From: Oscillospiraceae bacterium
Lineage (GTDB): Bacteria; Bacillota; Clostridia; Oscillospirales; CAG-272
DNA length: 64,000 bases
Direction: 5' to 3'
Assembly: GCA_015064685.1 (NCBI GenBank)
Contig: SVRT01000010.1
Coordinates: 1-64,000, forward strand
Positions 8,780 to 17,696 of this stretch are shown here, in pieces. A program made the translations under genes and the position numbers. The first letter of the stretch is position 1. Each line of letters begins with the position of its first letter. The notes under the pieces are model-generated. The model was not told where the DNA came from and did not search any database. It saw nothing but the letters and a program-made list of their open reading frames with translations.

Positions 8780-10282
8780 TTATTTCAACGATGTCTTATC
8801 CTTCTGAATAACGTCGTGAGCGCCGCCCTCAACGATACTCGTAGCGGATACGAGCGTGAGAGTTGCCTTCTCCTGAAGCTCGGGGATAGTCAAAGCACCG
8901 CAGTTGCACATGGTTGACTTGACCTTCGCAAGCGTCATAGCAACGTTGTCCTTAAGGCTTCCCGCGTAAGGAACGTAGGAGTCAACACCCTCCTCGAAGG
9001 ACAGCTTCTTGTCTCCGCCGAGGTCATATCTCTGCCAGTTTCTTGCACGCGCGCTTCCCTCGCCCCAATACTCCTTGTAGTAGGTACCTCCGATGCTCAC
9101 CTTGTTAGAGGGAGACTCGTCGAAGCGAGCGAAATATCTTCCAAGCATTACGAAATCGGCGCCCATAGCAAGCGAGAGTGTGATGTGGTGATCGTAAACG
9201 ATACCGCCGTCGGAGCATACGGGAACGTATACACCTGTCTCCTCAAAATACTTATCTCTCTCAGCACATACCTCGATGAGGGCGGTAGCCTGTCCGCGAC
9301 CGATGCCCTTCGTCTCACGGGTGATACAGATAGAACCTCCTCCGATACCGACCTTGATAAAGTCAGCGCCGCAATCGGCAAGGAAGCGGAATCCTGCAGC
9401 GTCAACAACGTTACCCGCACCGATCTTTACACTGTCACCGTAGTGCTCACGCACCCAAGCAATAGTTCTCTGCTGCCACTCCGAAAAGCCCTCGGAGGAG
9501 TCGATACAAACAACGTCGACACCCGCCTCAACAAGCGCGGGGATTCTCTCTGCGTAATCACGGGTATTGATGCCCGCGCCAACAACGTATCTCTTGTTAG
9601 AATCAAGAAGCTCGTTAGGATTCTTCTTGTGAGAGGTATAGTCCTTGCGGAATACGAAATAGCGGAGTCTCTGCTCATCGTCAATAATAGGAAGTGAATT
9701 GAGCTTGTGATCCCAGATAATGTCGTTTGCTTCCTTAAGCGTAGTTCCCTCTTTGGCAACTACAAGCTGATCGAAGGGAGTCATAAATGTCTCGACCTTC
9801 GTGTCAACACTCATACGGCTTACGCGGTAATCTCTTCCGGTAACGATACCGAGGAGCTTACCCTCCGAAGTTCCGTCATCGGTAACAGCAACGGTAGAGT
9901 GACCTGTCTTCTCTTTGAGCGCAATTATATCAGCAAGAGTTGCGTCGGGACGAACGTTCGAATCGCTCGAAACAAATCCTGCCTTGTGATCTTTTGCCCT
10001 CTTTACCATCGCAGCTTGATCCTCGATCGTCTGCGAGCCGTAAATAAAGGACACACCGCCCTCTTTTGCGAGAGCCACAGCGAGCTTGTCACCGGAAACA
10101 GACTGCATGATCGCAGAAACCATCGGGATATTCATAGTAATTGCGGGCGTCTCACCCTTCTTATACTTTACAAGGGGGGTCTTGAGACTTACGTTAGCCG
10201 GTATACACTCGCTTGAGGAATAACCGGGAATAAGAAGATACTCATTAAACGTATGTGAGGGTTCATTGATAAACTTTGCCAT
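8780..10282 (-). CDS. guaB: IMP dehydrogenase (CBS-containing, divergent type)
   Basis: Active-site loop [32 protein letters not shown]; paired CBS region VETFMTPF...LPIIDD. Confidence 0.94.
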   Translation of the reverse strand: MAKFINEPSHTFNEYLLIPGYSSSECIPANVSLKTPLVKYKKGETPAITMNIPMVSAIMQSVSGDKLAVALAKEGGVSFIYGSQTIEDQAAMVKRAKDHKAGFVSSDSNVRPDATLADIIALKEKTGHSTVAVTDDGTSEGKLLGIVTGRDYRVSRMSVDTKVETFMTPFDQLVVAKEGTTLKEANDIIWDHKLNSLPIIDDEQRLRYFVFRKDYTSHKKNPNELLDSNKRYVVGAGINTRDYAERIPALVEAGVDVVCIDSSEGFSEWQQRTIAWVREHYGDSVKIGAGNVVDAAGFRFLADCGADFIKVGIGGGSICITRETKGIGRGQATALIEVCAERDKYFEETGVYVPVCSDGGIVYDHHITLSLAMGADFVMLGRYFARFDESPSNKVSIGGTYYKEYWGEGSARARNWQRYDLGGDKKLSFEEGVDSYVPYAGSLKDNVAMTLAKVKSTMCNCGALTIPELQEKATLTLVSATSIVEGGAHDVIQKDKTSLK

Positions 10283-10323
10283 TTTTCATTTTCTCCTTCT
10301 CTTACGAATATACTAAGTAATTA

Positions 10324-11562
10324 TCAGTTGTAAATAGGATATTTCTCACAGAGGGCAATAACCTCTTTTGTGATCTTCTCCTTGTTCGCCTCGAAATCGG
10401 TAGCAACAAGCTTCATCCACTTAGCTATTATCTTCATTTCTTCAACGCCGAAGCCGCGCGAGGTGACTGCGGGAGTGCCGACTCTGATACCGCTTGTAAC
10501 AAAAGGCTTCTCGGGGTCATTTGGGATAGCGTTCTTGTTTACAGTAATGTGTACCTCATCAAGACGGTGCTCCATCTCCTTGCCTGTCACACCGAAGGGG
10601 CGGAGGTCGATGAGCATAAGGTGGTTGTCGGTGTCACCCGAAACGATGCTGAAGCCTTCCTCCTTGAGGGCCTCGCAAAGAACCTTGGCATTATTTACTA
10701 TATTCTGCTGATATTCCTTGAACTCGGGTGTAAGAGCCTCTCCGAGCGCTACTGCCTTAGCCGCGATAATGTGCATAAGAGGACCTCCCTGCGTTCCGGG
10801 GAAAACAGCCTTGTCTATCTGCTTTGCAAGCTCCTCACGACAAAGGATCAATCCGCCACGGGGACCGCGAAGTGTCTTGTGTGTCGTCGTAGTAACAACG
10901 TCAGCATAAGGAACAGGGCTCGGATGAAGTCCTGCGGCAACAAGACCTGCAATGTGAGCCATGTCGACCATGAAGTAGGCACCTACCTCCTTGCAGATCT
11001 CGCTGATCTTCTCAAAGTCGATGGTTCTCGAGTATGCACTCGCACCCGCGATGATCATCTTGGGCTTGCACTCAAGCGCGGTTGCTCTTATAGCATCGTA
11101 ATCGAGCATTTCTGTATCGTCAGATACACTGTACGGAACAATATTGAAGTACTTACCGGAGATGTTGACAGGAGAGCCGTGAGAGAGGTGACCGCCGTGA
11201 GCGAGATTAAGTCCCATAACAGTGTCGCCGGGCTCAAGAAGTGCAAAAAATACCGCGAGATTCGCAGAAGCGCCGCTGTGAGGCTGAACGTTGGCGTGCT
11301 CTGCTCCAAAAAGCTTTTTAGCACGGTCGCGCGCAATATCCTCTACGATATCGACACACTGACATCCGCCGTAGTAACGCTTACCGGGAAATCCCTCGGC
11401 ATACTTATTTGTGAGAACTGTTCCCGCAGCTAAAAGCACTGCCTTTGAGACAATGTTCTCGGATGCGATAAGTTCAATGTTGTGTTGCTGGCGCTGAAGC
11501 TCAAGGTTGCAGGCGTCGTGCACTTCCTTGTCGTAGATAGAAAGCTCGTCAAAAAAATTCAT
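10324..11562 (-). CDS. glyA: Serine hydroxymethyltransferase
   Basis: [42 protein letters not shown]-lysine motif. Confidence 0.97.
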   Translation of the reverse strand: MNFFDELSIYDKEVHDACNLELQRQQHNIELIASENIVSKAVLLAAGTVLTNKYAEGFPGKRYYGGCQCVDIVEDIARDRAKKLFGAEHANVQPHSGASANLAVFFALLEPGDTVMGLNLAHGGHLSHGSPVNISGKYFNIVPYSVSDDTEMLDYDAIRATALECKPKMIIAGASAYSRTIDFEKISEICKEVGAYFMVDMAHIAGLVAAGLHPSPVPYADVVTTTTHKTLRGPRGGLILCREELAKQIDKAVFPGTQGGPLMHIIAAKAVALGEALTPEFKEYQQNIVNNAKVLCEALKEEGFSIVSGDTDNHLMLIDLRPFGVTGKEMEHRLDEVHITVNKNAIPNDPEKPFVTSGIRVGTPAVTSRGFGVEEMKIIAKWMKLVATDFEANKEKITKEVIALCEKYPIYN

Positions 11563-11824
11563 CTCGGTGTTCCTTTCTTTTTTATAATAGTGGTTAATTG
11601 CGATATTGTCGGCGTTTCCGACAAAAAATAATATTTGAAATAATTATACTATAAAAGCGTTTTATTGTCAAGAGTCGGTTTTTGATTTTGCAATTTTTGT
11701 CGTTATGCGTAGAAAGGAGACTCATTTAAATCTATGCCTTGTTTTATTGCACAAAAAAGACCTCTTTAGCATAAAAATAACTCCTGCAAAATATCATTCT
11801 ATTAGCAAACCTCGGAGGAAAACT

Positions 11825-12571
11825 ATGAAAACCCGCACAAGCATAAAAATCATATTATTTCTTATCATTTCATCAATGTCTATATGCATACTCGCATATC
11901 TGCTCGGTACACTGTATCTACCCAACCGCAATAATGATCTCCAAGCCTCGTCAAATGTAGAAAAAGACTCCGTAACAGTTATTATAGATGCGGGACACGG
12001 CGGTGAGGACGGAGGGGCATCAAGTGTATCGGGGCTTGTCGAAAAGGATATCAACCTTGATATCTCACTCAATTTGTTCGATATGCTCTCCTCTTGCGGT
12101 GTTAATGTTATTATGACTCGCACAGACGACCGCCTGTTATACGACAGGAACGTAGATTTTCAAGGTAGGAAGAAAAAGCTGGACCTCGCCGCTCGTCTCG
12201 CAGTCGCCAATGATACCGATAACGCTATTTTTATCAGTATTCACATGAATTCATACACGAATCCCAAATATTCGGGGCTTCAGGTCTGGTATTCACAAAA
12301 TGAGCCCTCGTCCTATACACTCGCCGAGCTTATTCAAACGAATAACCGCAAATATCTCCAGCCATATAACAACCGGAAAACGAAGGCAGCAACCTCCGCC
12401 ATAAACCTGCTTCATAACGCAACCTGCCCCGCCGTTCTCGTCGAATGCGGATTTCTCTCAAACCCCGACGAAGCCGCGCTTTTTGAAACAGAAAAATATA
12501 AGCAAAAGGTCGCTTTTATACTTTTTTCCTCAATCATGGAATATTTGAACGAAAAAAGCTCTGCCTCTTGA
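11825..12571 (+). CDS. N-acetylmuramoyl-L-alanine amidase (Amidase_3, CwlD-like)
   Basis: VIIDAGHGGEDGGA, FISIHMNS, VLVECGFLSNPDE; ATG at 11825 after ggagg. Confidence 0.9.
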   Translation: MKTRTSIKIILFLIISSMSICILAYLLGTLYLPNRNNDLQASSNVEKDSVTVIIDAGHGGEDGGASSVSGLVEKDINLDISLNLFDMLSSCGVNVIMTRTDDRLLYDRNVDFQGRKKKLDLAARLAVANDTDNAIFISIHMNSYTNPKYSGLQVWYSQNEPSSYTLAELIQTNNRKYLQPYNNRKTKAATSAINLLHNATCPAVLVECGFLSNPDEAALFETEKYKQKVAFILFSSIMEYLNEKSSAS

Positions 12572-12596
12572 CAGACTCACCTTTTTGTTGTATAAT
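12568..12596 (+). promoter_or_regulatory. Consensus sigma-A promoter for pnuC leader
   Basis: TTGACA (12568-12573), 17-nt spacer, TATAAT (12591-12596); -35 overlaps the amidase stop codon. Confidence 0.9.
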
Positions 12597-12602
12597 ATAG
12601 CA

Positions 12603-12703
12603 AATGATAAATACGTTCTGCCACCGGGTAGAGATGCAGAAGCATCCGCAAGCGCACGTTAGGTCTTAGAAGTGCGTTTACGGATGCTTTTTTTAGGAGA
12701 AAA
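12603..12703 (+). promoter_or_regulatory. Candidate riboswitch/attenuator leader of pnuC
   Basis: ~100-nt leader; stem 12616-12621/12636-12641, alternative stem 12633-12637/12642-12646, terminator 12640-12648/12681-12689 + T7, then AGGAG SD. Confidence 0.65.
12640..12694 (+). terminator. Intrinsic terminator immediately before the pnuC SD
   Basis: AAGCATCCG...GCGCAC...GTGCGT...CGGATGCTTTTTTT. Confidence 0.85.
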
Positions 12704-13393
12704 ATGAAGATTAAAAGATTAATAAACTACTTTTCACCGTTCGAGTGGAGCCTCTGGCTCACATCCCTGTTTATTATTTTCCTCTTTTTCTGTCTGTTTG
12801 ACAGAGAGGGATATCTGACGCTCATTTCATCGTATATAGGCGTTACATCTTTGATATTTGCCGCAAAGGGCAACCCGACGGGACCCGCGCTGATGATAAT
12901 ATTCAGCGTCCTCTACGGCATTATATCCTATTCCTTTTCCTATTACGGTGAGATGGCGACCTACCTCGGCATGACCGCGCCTATGTCCGTCATAGCACTC
13001 GTGGCATGGCTAAAAAACCCTTACGGCAAAAGCCAAGCCGAGGTAAAGGTCAATAAGATATCAGTCAAAGAAGGAATATTCGCGATAATTCTCACCACAA
13101 TCGTTACAATAGCCTTTTATTTTATTCTGCTCGCGCTGAATACCGCTAATATGATCCCAAGCACGATCTCGGTGATGACAAGCTTTCTTGCAGTCTACCT
13201 CACGTGGAGACGAAGTCCGTACTACGCACTTGCCTATGCCGCAAACGATGTGATCCTTATTATTCTTTGGATACTTGCAACGCTCGAGGATATATCCTAC
13301 TTCTCGGTAACAGTCTGCTTTGCGGTGTTCCTCGTAAACGACCTGTACGGATTTATCAGTTGGCAAAGAATGCAGAAAAGACAAGAAAAATGA
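12704..13393 (+). CDS. pnuC: PnuC-family nicotinamide riboside/vitamin transporter
   Basis: Seven-TM PnuC pattern, 'YGIISYSFSYYGEMATYLGMT', 'TWRRSPYYALAYAANDVILIILW'. Confidence 0.88.
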   Translation: MKIKRLINYFSPFEWSLWLTSLFIIFLFFCLFDREGYLTLISSYIGVTSLIFAAKGNPTGPALMIIFSVLYGIISYSFSYYGEMATYLGMTAPMSVIALVAWLKNPYGKSQAEVKVNKISVKEGIFAIILTTIVTIAFYFILLALNTANMIPSTISVMTSFLAVYLTWRRSPYYALAYAANDVILIILWILATLEDISYFSVTVCFAVFLVNDLYGFISWQRMQKRQEK

Positions 13394-13416
13394 GCGACGG
13401 AGTCGCTCATTTTTCT
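13386..13416. terminator. Bidirectional terminator between pnuC and RluA-family gene
   Basis: AAAAATGAGCGAC-GGA-GTCGCTCATTTTT. Confidence 0.75.
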
Positions 13417-14090
13417 TTGGTTTTAAAAGCATCCCACGGGTAAGCATCCGCGGGATTGCTCTCAACCGAGATCACCTTTTTCGTCACCGGATGGATAAAC
13501 TCCACCTTATGTGACCAAAGCGCACAGGTCGCCTTGTTGTCTCTGCTACCGTATTTTCCGTCCCCAACAAGCGGCATCTTTCTCGATGCAAGCTGTACCC
13601 TTATCTGATGAGTCCTGCCCGTGACAAGCTCGACCTCGACAAGCGACATCACGTCCCCATCCTCGCGCGTCACGCTCTCTAAAAGCTTGTAGCTTGCCAG
13701 GGCTTCTTTCACACCCGCGCGTTTTTTTGCAACGACAAAGGACTTGTTCTTCTGCTTGTCGTGATATAAAAGGTCGCGCATCTCGCCCTCATTCTCCGAG
13801 GGCGCACCGTGAACGACTGCAAGATAGGCCTTTTTATAGTCTCCCGATTGAACGAGAGAAGAAAGCTTCCTCGTCATATCAGAGCGCTTTGAATATATCA
13901 TCGCACCACCAGTCATAGTGTCAAGACGGTGAACGAGTCCAACGTACGCGTCCTCGCCCTTCTGCGCCCTGTACTGCGACAGAAGCGTTATCATATCCTC
14001 TTTACCGCTACTGCTCACCTGCGACTCGACACCCACGGGTTTCTCGCAGACTATTAAGTATCTATCTTCATATAATACTTTCATCTTCAA
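13407..14090 (-). CDS. RluA-family pseudouridine synthase
   Basis: VGLVHRLDTMTGGAMIYSKRS catalytic motif; ELVTGRTHQIRVQLAS. Confidence 0.93.
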   Translation of the reverse strand: MKMKVLYEDRYLIVCEKPVGVESQVSSSGKEDMITLLSQYRAQKGEDAYVGLVHRLDTMTGGAMIYSKRSDMTRKLSSLVQSGDYKKAYLAVVHGAPSENEGEMRDLLYHDKQKNKSFVVAKKRAGVKEALASYKLLESVTREDGDVMSLVEVELVTGRTHQIRVQLASRKMPLVGDGKYGSRDNKATCALWSHKVEFIHPVTKKVISVESNPADAYPWDAFKTKEK

Positions 14091-14110
14091 CTATTCTTTC
14101 ACACGATGAT

Positions 14111-14779
14111 CTAAATAAGCTCTTCTCTGTCTTGTAGTAATTCACCTTCATACATAAAATGCCGTGCAACATATCCAGGACCGTGGGATGTTGACTCCTT
14201 TCCACTCACCAATTTTGCTAAGCGTGTCATTGACATTACCTCTCCATTGTATTCTACACTTTTCTTATCGATTACAGTGCACATAACATTTGGATTATCA
14301 GTATTAACAAGTATCGCACCTGAAGGTACGTTCCAATTATCAAATGTCCAATTCGCACTTCGGGAAGCCCTTTTATTTTCCATTTCCTCTGCCAAGTTTT
14401 CTGCTAATTCTTCTTCCATAATACTATCAGTACTTGTTTTCCATTTTTTCAATCTTTCAGGACAATCGTGTATTTCCGCCATCGCCTCAAAGACAGCATA
14501 AGCATCTTCCGGAGATATGGCGTAAAACTCTCGCACTCTTCTTTGTCCGTTATAATCGTCTATTGAACGCAAATTACGATTCAATTTATCAATAATTATA
14601 TGCATTTTCTTGTCCAGTAGTCGATTATTAACTTCGTAGGTCGCATAGACTCTAAACGCGAATGGTGTACACTCTGATCTATTTAGGTCTTTAACCCTTT
14701 CTTCAACATTATCAGCATATCCGATTTTTACCCAATCACGAAATGATGGATTTGTAAGTATATATATGTATCCCTTCAT
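14111..14779 (-). CDS. GIY-YIG (T5orf172-type) nuclease-domain protein with possible RAMA-like C-terminal domain
   Basis: N-terminal 'GYIYILTNPSFRDWVKIGYADNVEERVKDLN'; C-terminal 'WNVPSGAILVNT..PNVMCTVIDKKSVEYNGEVMSMTRLAKLV'. Confidence 0.75.
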   Translation of the reverse strand: MKGYIYILTNPSFRDWVKIGYADNVEERVKDLNRSECTPFAFRVYATYEVNNRLLDKKMHIIIDKLNRNLRSIDDYNGQRRVREFYAISPEDAYAVFEAMAEIHDCPERLKKWKTSTDSIMEEELAENLAEEMENKRASRSANWTFDNWNVPSGAILVNTDNPNVMCTVIDKKSVEYNGEVMSMTRLAKLVSGKESTSHGPGYVARHFMYEGELLQDREELI

Positions 14780-14864
14780 ATTTATGCCTCCTAGTAGGTG
14801 TTTTATATTTGAATTATACCATCATTTGATGGAAGAGTCAACACTTAAACGCGCAAAAGTACAA

Positions 14865-14979
14865 GACCTTTCAATTTTGTCGCAGACAAGGCGCACCGGA
14901 GGAAACCAAGCGCAGGCGTAGTTACCTACGTCAAGCTGTTTCCGAGGAGCAACGCCGTATGCGGCAAAAGTCAAAGGTC
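14865..14979 (+). repeat. Structured intergenic element, copy 1
   Basis: Nested stems 14865-14871/14973-14979, 14875-14883/14961-14969, 14901-14906/14938-14943, 14915-14921/14926-14932; core blocks shared with 19335-19411. Confidence 0.85.
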
Positions 14980-14988
14980 GCGAATAAA

Positions 14989-15025
14989 TAGATAAGGGGT
15001 GCGTGTACCGCACCCCTTATCTATA
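14989..15025 (-). terminator. Terminator of rplU-prp-rpmA operon
   Basis: GATAAGGGGTGCG ... CGCACCCCTTATC 13-bp perfect stem with T-rich tail on minus strand. Confidence 0.75.
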
Positions 15026-15039
15026 GCCTGTCGAAAGAA

Positions 15040-15318
15040 TTAGTCAGCGTATACGCTAACCTGCTTCTTTCCGCCTGCCTTATGCTCAAACTTAACCCTT
15101 CCGTCGATAAGAGCGAAGAGCGTATCATCCTTACCGATACCAACGTTGTTACCGGGATGAATAGCTGTTCCTCTCTGTCTTACGAGGATGTTGCCGGCGA
15201 GAACTACCTGACCGTCAGCTCTCTTAACGCCAAGGCGCTTGGATTCGCTATCACGGCCGTTCTTGGTAGAACCGACACCCTTCTTATGAGCAAAGAACTG
15301 TAAACTAAGCTTTACCAT
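15040..15318 (-). CDS. rpmA: 50S ribosomal protein L27, with Prp-cleavable N-terminal extension
   Basis: [34 protein letters not shown]. Confidence 0.97.
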   Translation of the reverse strand: MVKLSLQFFAHKKGVGSTKNGRDSESKRLGVKRADGQVVLAGNILVRQRGTAIHPGNNVGIGKDDTLFALIDGRVKFEHKAGGKKQVSVYAD

Positions 15319-15357
15319 TATCTTTACCTCCTGTTATGTGTGTGTAAGTTGTTCGCC

Positions 15358-15720
15358 TTACTCGTCGTAAGGTCTGTCCTCGATGGAAACATCGAGAAAA
15401 TCGTAATACTCCTCGATAAGATCCTCGATCTGCTTGTAGTATGCAAGAAAAATTCCCGATACCGCATATCTCTTGAGCTCGTCCTCCTCATATTCGGGGA
15501 GAGCGGACTTCGATCTTACTCGGATGTTTGTAGTTTCCTCATCGATCTCATAGTCGACCGAGGAAGCATACGCTACCTCTACGCTGTTGATAATAAGCAT
15601 TGTCATTGCGGAAAGCGCCGCACAGAGAATATCGTCTCCTTCGGTGCCAAAGCCCGTATGTCCCTGCTCCTCAAAGCCGTAGAAGACGCCGCCGCTACGG
15701 AAAAATACAATTTTCGTCAT
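15358..15720 (-). CDS. prp: Ribosomal-processing cysteine protease Prp
   Basis: GHTGFGTEGDDILCAALSAM motif (His/Cys); between rplU and rpmA. Confidence 0.94.
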   Translation of the reverse strand: MTKIVFFRSGGVFYGFEEQGHTGFGTEGDDILCAALSAMTMLIINSVEVAYASSVDYEIDEETTNIRVRSKSALPEYEEDELKRYAVSGIFLAYYKQIEDLIEEYYDFLDVSIEDRPYDE

Positions 15721-15725
15721 AGCGA

Positions 15726-16037
15726 TCAGCCAACGATGGATGTGATCTGAACCTTGGTATAAGGCTGTCTGTGACCGATCTTCTTCTTGGAGTCCTTCTT
15801 GGACTTGTACTTAAGAACATAGATCTTCTTGCCCTTACCGTTCTTTACAACAGTACCCTTAACAACTGCACCGTCAACAACAGGTGTACCTGCCTTAAAG
15901 CCTGCCTCTGTGGAAACTGCAACGACCTTGTCAAAAACAACCTCGCTGCCCTCTTCGCAGTCAAGCTTCTCAACGAAGATAATATCCTGCTCCGTTACCT
16001 TGTACTGCTTTCCGCCGGTTTCGATTATTGCAAACAC
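15726..16037 (-). CDS. rplU: 50S ribosomal protein L21
   Basis: FAIIETGGKQYKVTEQDIIFVEKL...KYKSKKDSKKKIGHRQPYTKVQI; GTG start at 16037 (ORF track start extends into leader). Confidence 0.94.
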   Translation of the reverse strand: MFAIIETGGKQYKVTEQDIIFVEKLDCEEGSEVVFDKVVAVSTEAGFKAGTPVVDGAVVKGTVVKNGKGKKIYVLKYKSKKDSKKKIGHRQPYTKVQITSIVG

Positions 16038-16116
16038 GAAAAGCACCTCTCTTTCATCAAGTCTCGCTATGATGGCGGCGTTTTTAGGCGCACTTAAAAG
16101 AGCCATTTTTATGCGG
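16038..16116 (-). promoter_or_regulatory. Candidate L21 ribosomal-protein leader RNA
   Basis: ~80-nt structured leader after consensus promoter; CUCUUU/AAAGAG and AUCA/UGAU pairings before the rplU start. Confidence 0.45.
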
Positions 16117-16122
16117 CATATT

Positions 16123-16151
16123 ATTATAACACTCAAAATCATATTTGTCAA
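16123..16151 (-). promoter_or_regulatory. Consensus promoter for rplU operon
   Basis: TTGACA (16146-16151), 17-nt spacer, TATAAT (16123-16128). Confidence 0.85.
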
Positions 16152-16197
16152 GAGTTTTTTAAAACATTTTTAGCATTTTTTCGTTTTTTCTTTCCAC

Positions 16198-16226
16198 TTG
16201 ACAAAAGCGGAGATTTCCCTTATAAT
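16198..16226 (+). promoter_or_regulatory. Consensus promoter for the HTH protein at 16241/16262
   Basis: TTGACA (16198-16203), 17-nt spacer, TATAAT (16221-16226). Confidence 0.85.
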
Positions 16227-16240
16227 CATTTATATTACTA

Positions 16241-17287
16241 ATGAAATATCACGGTGAAAGAATGACAAAACACAAAAGAATAAAACTGAATATGCGCCCG
16301 TCACTCGTCGATGACCTTATCCATGCATACCTCTCGGGCAATGCTCCGACAAGAGCTTCCGTCAGCGAAAGATGTGGCGTAAGCCGTGCAAGTGCCGGCA
16401 AGGTAGCAAAAGCCCTGGTCGAGAGCAAAATAATGTGCGAGAAAACCTTCTCAATGAACGGAGATGCCCCGTCCGCACATCTGTTTGTTGACGATGACGT
16501 AAACGTAATGATCATCGATCTCTCTACTCCGCGCTTTTCACTGACTCTCTTTGATCCCAACGCACAGGTGAAATTTCAAGCAACGTACAGTTACGACACC
16601 TCTGTGCTATTTGATGATAATCTGAATATCTTCCTATCACGTTGCGGGCTTAAAGCCAAGCAATCCGAGCACCCATACTCGGCAATCGCAGTAATTTATG
16701 CCGATGACATAAGACACACGTATCTTGAAAACGCTGAAGCAAAATCTATCCTTCCTTCTATACATAATGAGGAAAAGATAGACCGACTTGTCTTCTCCGT
16801 CTTCCACAAACACGTCACCAAGCATCTTACAGTCTCAATGGCAATATGTGAATCACTTAAATTCAACGCTTCTTCCTCGATTTTGGATAAAGCCGGCGTG
16901 TCGTATATCTTCCTCGGTAGCCGTCTTTTCTCATTTCACGTATATCAAAACGGATCGATAACGGTCTGCTCGCCGCAAAATATTCTCTCAGATAACGAAA
17001 AAGAGCTGATAATTAAAAGCCGTTCCATATCAAAGGATGAGCTTGATACGCTTTTTATTCGCCTTGCGATATTTATGGACTCCGCCTTTTGTCCAGCCGT
17101 TATGCTACTCGAGTCAGATAATCTTCTACCAGATGATGACACCGCCCAAAAGCTCTACCGCGCTTTTGCACTCAAAGGTATCACGCCACCGATCATTCAA
17201 TATAAAAGCAGCGACAAGCCTCTGTATATTCTCGGCGCTATAAAAAGCTCGCTATTCGCCATTGCCAAAAAATACATAATTACATAA
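16241..17287 (+). CDS. Winged-HTH regulator, degenerate ROK/NagC-like
   Basis: N-terminal 'LIHAYLSGNAPTRASVSERCGVSRASAGKVAKALVESKIM' HTH; ~270-aa remainder weakly ROK-like with no clear ATP-binding signature; start may be the internal ATG at 16262. Confidence 0.5.
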   Translation: MKYHGERMTKHKRIKLNMRPSLVDDLIHAYLSGNAPTRASVSERCGVSRASAGKVAKALVESKIMCEKTFSMNGDAPSAHLFVDDDVNVMIIDLSTPRFSLTLFDPNAQVKFQATYSYDTSVLFDDNLNIFLSRCGLKAKQSEHPYSAIAVIYADDIRHTYLENAEAKSILPSIHNEEKIDRLVFSVFHKHVTKHLTVSMAICESLKFNASSSILDKAGVSYIFLGSRLFSFHVYQNGSITVCSPQNILSDNEKELIIKSRSISKDELDTLFIRLAIFMDSAFCPAVMLLESDNLLPDDDTAQKLYRAFALKGITPPIIQYKSSDKPLYILGAIKSSLFAIAKKYIIT

Positions 17288-17288
17288 A

Positions 17289-17328
17289 AACATCGGAGAG
17301 CCGACATGATCGACTCTCCGATATTTTT
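17289..17328. terminator. Bidirectional terminator between HTH gene and rplS
   Basis: ATCGGAGAG...CTCTCCGAT with flanking A/T tracts. Confidence 0.7.
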
Positions 17329-17342
17329 CAGATAAAGAATTA

Positions 17343-17690
17343 TTACTTTGTGAGATCTTCCTTAACCTTAGAAGCCTTACCAACTCTTCCGCGGAGGTAG
17401 TAGAGCTTAGCGCGGCGAACCTTACCCTTACGGATAACGTCGACAGCTACTACGTTGGGAGAGTGAACGGGGAAAGTCTTCTCAACGCCGCATCCGTAAG
17501 CAATTCTTCTTACGGTAAAGGTGGAGGAAATGCCACCCTCGTGCTTTGCGATAACAGTACCCTCGTACATCTGAATTCTTTCTCTTGTACCCTCTACGAT
17601 CTTGTTGTGAACACGAACGGTGTCACCGATGTTGAACTGGGGTACCTCTGTTTTGAGTTGCTCGTTTGTAAAAGCCTTAATAAGATCCAT
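17343..17690 (-). CDS. rplS: 50S ribosomal protein L19
   Basis: [29 protein letters not shown]...[19 protein letters not shown]; start MDLIKAF at 17690. Confidence 0.96.
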   Translation of the reverse strand: MDLIKAFTNEQLKTEVPQFNIGDTVRVHNKIVEGTRERIQMYEGTVIAKHEGGISSTFTVRRIAYGCGVEKTFPVHSPNVVAVDVIRKGKVRRAKLYYLRGRVGKASKVKEDLTK

Positions 17691-17696
17691 TTTAAA

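Noticed and set aside
10549-11433. 294-aa + strand ORF antisense to glyA (likewise 20823..21671 over argS, 6540..7265, 57168..57887)
   Set aside because: Long antisense ORFs from codon bias opposite highly conserved genes; no RBS or recognisable domain.
12603-12703. Calling the pnuC leader an NAD+-II, lysine, THF or TPP riboswitch outright
   Set aside because: Only short fragments (for example GGTAGAG) resemble any of these; no full consensus recognised, so it is kept as unclassified.
14822-15013. Minus-strand ORF (63 aa) over element copy 1, with peptide similarity (QLDV.NYA.....PVRLV) to the ORF at 19267..19449
   Set aside because: Similarity comes from the conserved nucleotide blocks. 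Between-copy differences fall in stems, are compensatory and are often non-synonymous, and no convincing RBS is seen, so structure explains it better than coding.
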